Assembly: GCA_900551015.1 (NCBI GenBank)
Contig: URUI01000075.1
Coordinates: forward strand, 1-8,718
Direction of reading: 5' to 3'
DNA: 8,718 nt
From: an uncultured Collinsella sp.
GTDB taxonomy: Bacteria; Actinomycetota; Coriobacteriia; Coriobacteriales; Coriobacteriaceae
Positions 7,320 to 8,718 of the stretch are shown here, in pieces. How positions within the stretch are numbered: position 1 is the stretch's first letter; each line of letters starts with the position of its first letter. Both the position numbers and the translations under genes were made by a program. The notes under the pieces were generated by a model. That model worked only from the letters and a program-made list of their open reading frames with translations. It searched no databases and was not told the DNA's origin.

Positions 7320-7357
7320 TACGGTAGTATGCGACAAGATCTGAATAGGTCGAGCAA
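7320..7357 (+). repeat. Third, diverged copy of the GTATGCGGCAAA-type repeat
   Basis: This 38-bp stretch matches 6028-6065 at 32 of 38 positions without gaps. The core is GTATGCGACAAGATCTGAAT against GTATGCGGCAAAATCTGAAT, and both continue into AGG(C/T)CGAGCA. It lies 35 nt after the dehydrogenase stop, in the same orientation as the left copy of the inverted pair. Unlike that pair, it has no inverted partner nearby, so it would be a singleton of the family. Confidence 0.75.
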
Positions 7358-7372
7358 GAGCTGTAGCGCGCG

Positions 7373-7401
7373 TTGACGTTTGCCCAATAGAACGCAAAAA
7401 T
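7373..7401 (+). promoter_or_regulatory. Candidate promoter for the leader ORF and small membrane-protein gene
   Basis: TTGACG (7373-7378, 5 of 6 consensus) is followed after 17 bp by AAAAAT (7396-7401, 4 of 6). An alternative -10, TATGAT (7461-7466), also exists, but its best -35 (TTGCCA, 7434-7439) is 21 bp away, which is too far. An imperfect dyad, CATATGGTTT / AAACATATG (7438-7464), lies downstream of the first candidate. Confidence 0.35.
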
Positions 7402-7515
7402 GCACCGTTCGCCGATACTCCTCTCGCGAGTGGTTGCCATATGGTTTGATGTTGGAAACATATGATTGCCGACAGGCCGTAGGTGACATTCGCCATGATA
7501 TCGGAGGTACCAAGT

Positions 7516-7554
7516 ATGTTTCACGCTCCGTTAAACAAGTATCGGGCTGGTTAA
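7516..7554 (+). CDS. 12-codon leader ORF, possibly a frameshifted N-terminus
   Basis: This short ORF encodes MFHAPLNKYRAG. It has the only good ribosome binding site in this stretch (GGAGGT, 7503-7508, 7 nt before the ATG). Its stop TAA (7552-7554) is one base from the ATG of the next gene, which has no good ribosome binding site of its own. It could be a leader peptide that couples translation to the gene behind it. It could also be the original N-terminus of that protein, separated by a one-base insertion: removing one base would fuse the frames into a basic stretch leading straight into the membrane segment. Confidence 0.45.
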   Translation: MFHAPLNKYRAG

Positions 7555-7555
7555 T

Positions 7556-8005
7556 ATGGGCCGCCGTACTATCTCGATAACCCTTGCAGTGGTTTGCCTA
7601 GCTGTGCTCCTGGGCGCTATGGGGCAGTTCGCTATAAGTCGAGAAACATCCTATATGCGGGAATGTGCTTCCGAAGGCTTCGCCATTGATGGCTACTATC
7701 GGGATGACAAAACGAGTCGGGAAACCCTGGCTTTTCTTGAGGAGGACAACTGTCGATGGCAGCTGGTCGACCAAGACGGAATCTGCACAGACGGGCAGTT
7801 TAAGCGTACGGATGACCCCAACATCCTGATATTAAAGAAGGAAAACGGCGAAGAATTCGGTACGGTCCACGTGGCGTATATTTCGCGACGCCGCGATCAG
7901 GGTTGGCTCTACCTATTTAGAGATACCAAGGTGACCCGTTTTTATCTGGTGAGCACCGGTCCGGCGTTTACAGTGGAGTCTGGCGATGTCGATGTGGACA
8001 GTTGA
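7556..8005 (+). CDS. Small membrane-anchored or secreted protein of unknown function
   Basis: The protein is 149 residues. It begins with two arginines (MGRR) and a hydrophobic segment (about residues 6-24, ISITLAVVCLAVLLGAMG), so it is probably a single-pass membrane protein or carries an uncleaved signal sequence, with the remainder outside. There is no lipobox: the only cysteine in the hydrophobic stretch (C14) sits in VVCLAV, not in a signal-peptidase II motif. The outer part has three cysteines (C37, C66, C77) and many acidic and aromatic residues, including GYYRDD, NCRWQLVD and GWLYLFRDTKVTRFYL, which could form a small beta-rich domain. I recognise no family. Codon use is less GC-biased than in the upstream genes (ATA, TTA and CTA codons occur), which may indicate a different history. 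Translation may depend on the leader ORF. A strong terminator follows 20 nt after the stop. Confidence 0.75.
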   Translation: MGRRTISITLAVVCLAVLLGAMGQFAISRETSYMRECASEGFAIDGYYRDDKTSRETLAFLEEDNCRWQLVDQDGICTDGQFKRTDDPNILILKKENGEEFGTVHVAYISRRRDQGWLYLFRDTKVTRFYLVSTGPAFTVESGDVDVDS

Positions 8006-8025
8006 TTCACAGCAATAAAACAGCG

Positions 8026-8062
8026 AGCGGGGGCGCGGTCATGAACTACGCCCCCGCTTTTT
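8026..8062. terminator. Strong hairpin terminator between convergent genes
   Basis: AGCGGGGGCG (8026-8035) and CGCCCCCGCT (8049-8058) form a perfect 10-bp stem with a 13-nt loop, followed by TTTT on the plus strand. On the minus strand the hairpin is followed by CGCTGTTTTATT, a weaker T-rich tail. It therefore probably serves both the small membrane-protein gene and the convergent minus-strand gene. Confidence 0.9.
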
Positions 8063-8116
8063 GCTCGTATTCGTGTCGCGTCTGCGCCACGTCGTGGCCT
8101 GCGCCTGCGCCCTGCA

Positions 8117-8718
8117 TCACTTCACATCAAACTCCACGCGATCGAGTTCGGGCACGTTGAGGTCGATGAGTTTGCGGGCGACGTGGCGGTCGTGTGCCCC
8201 GAGCGGCTCGCTTGTCGTCACGTGCGCGACAATCTCACGCTCGACCAGGCCCTCCTTGTTGCCCTCGGTGGTCGAGGTCTCGACGGCGACGGTGTAATCC
8301 TTAAAGCCCGGCAGCACCGCGGCAAGCTCGCGCGTGGTTTCGGTGACGCCATAGCCGTCCTGCACGCCGGCCTGCGCCGAGCCAATGGATCCCGCGGTCA
8401 TAACGATGCAGGGGATGGCAAAGATCACCGTGCCCACGATGATGCGGCGGCGCACCTTGTGTGACAGCTCATCGACCTCGGCATTTTCCTCGGCGGTCAC
8501 AATGCCGTCGCCGTTGAGGTCGCGCTTGAGCGGCACGCGCAAAAGAAGCAGCACGGCTTCGGCAGCCAGTGCGATAAAGACCACGTTGATGCCAAACTCG
8601 TAGAGGGCCGAGAGAAACAGCGACCCGCTTGCGATGGCGATGCCATAGCCCGCCGCGCACAGGGGCGTCCACGTCCTTGTCGCTGTAGAGAACATCCACG
8701 GCGTTGATTCCCTTCAGA
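8117..8718 (-). CDS. Membrane protein with EF-hand-like loop, 5'-partial and probably frameshifted
   Basis: The uninterrupted frame is 8117-8695 (192 residues), but its first 16 or so residues (MFSTATRTWTPLCAAG) look like an out-of-frame reading. They use rare codons such as AGG and ACA, and an in-frame TGA lies just upstream (8714-8716). The neighbouring frame, open to the window edge, reads DVLYSDKDVDAPVRGG with preferred codons. It would join GYGIAIASGSLFLSALYEFG if one base were removed from the GGG run at 8649-8651. The body has hydrophobic segments at about residues 17-52 (one or two helices) and 84-106. Between them lies a canonical EF-hand calcium loop, DLNGDGIVTAEE (59-70), which by its position may be cytoplasmic. 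A soluble C-terminal domain of about 85 residues follows. I do not recognise the family. The terminator at 8026-8062 lies downstream. Confidence 0.7.

Noticed and set aside
7275..7580. Small frames on both strands across the third repeat copy and the leader region
   Set aside because: They are short, overlap the repeat, and lack codon bias or a start signal better than that of the leader ORF.
8469..8699. A separate 76-codon minus-strand gene in the neighbouring frame
   Set aside because: Only its first part looks like protein. After about 17 codons it becomes an Arg/His-rich shadow of the membrane-protein frame, so it is better explained as the upstream part of a frameshifted gene.

Overview
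The window looks like part of the chromosome of a GC-rich, strictly anaerobic gut actinobacterium of the Coriobacteriia, most likely Collinsella or a close relative. This is inference. It rests on codon use dominated by C- and G-ending codons, the oxygen-sensitive double-activase/dehydratase-type enzyme that fills half the window, and intergenic repeats that resemble ones I associate with Collinsella. No database search was possible.

Layout. (1) Positions 1-29 hold the first codons of a minus-strand gene, with a good ribosome binding site and a likely promoter behind it. (2) Positions 30-677 contain no convincing gene. The stretch ends in a clear sigma70-type promoter (519-547) followed at once by a TGRACAA dyad (556-589) that looks like an operator. 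(3) Positions 678-1337 encode a TetR/AcrR-family regulator. Only 15 nt later, 1353-5909 encodes a 1518-residue protein with two ATP-binding activase domains (each keeping the two cluster cysteines) fused to two 2-hydroxyacyl-CoA-dehydratase-like halves. The pair looks like an autoregulated operon closed by a strong terminator at 5938-5974. (4) Positions 5975-6325 are intergenic and hold two copies of a repeat in inverted orientation plus a weak promoter. (5) Positions 6326-7285 encode a 3-hydroxyacyl-CoA dehydrogenase-like protein. (6) Positions 7286-7515 contain a third, diverged copy of the repeat. (7) Positions 7516-7554 form a 12-codon leader ORF with a strong ribosome binding site. One base later, 7556-8005 encodes a small membrane-anchored protein of unknown function. 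(8) A terminator at 8026-8058 separates it from a converging minus-strand membrane-protein gene (8117 to the window end). That gene carries an EF-hand-like loop and appears to be frameshifted near its 5' end.

How the genes may work together. The regulator most plausibly controls itself and the giant redox protein, which is built to use ATP hydrolysis to push electrons onto low-potential Fe-S clusters. Its substrate cannot be read from the sequence. The 3-hydroxyacyl-CoA dehydrogenase could act on related acyl-CoA compounds, but a terminator lies between the two genes, so a shared pathway is only a guess. The two small membrane-protein genes at the right end show no functional link to the left part.
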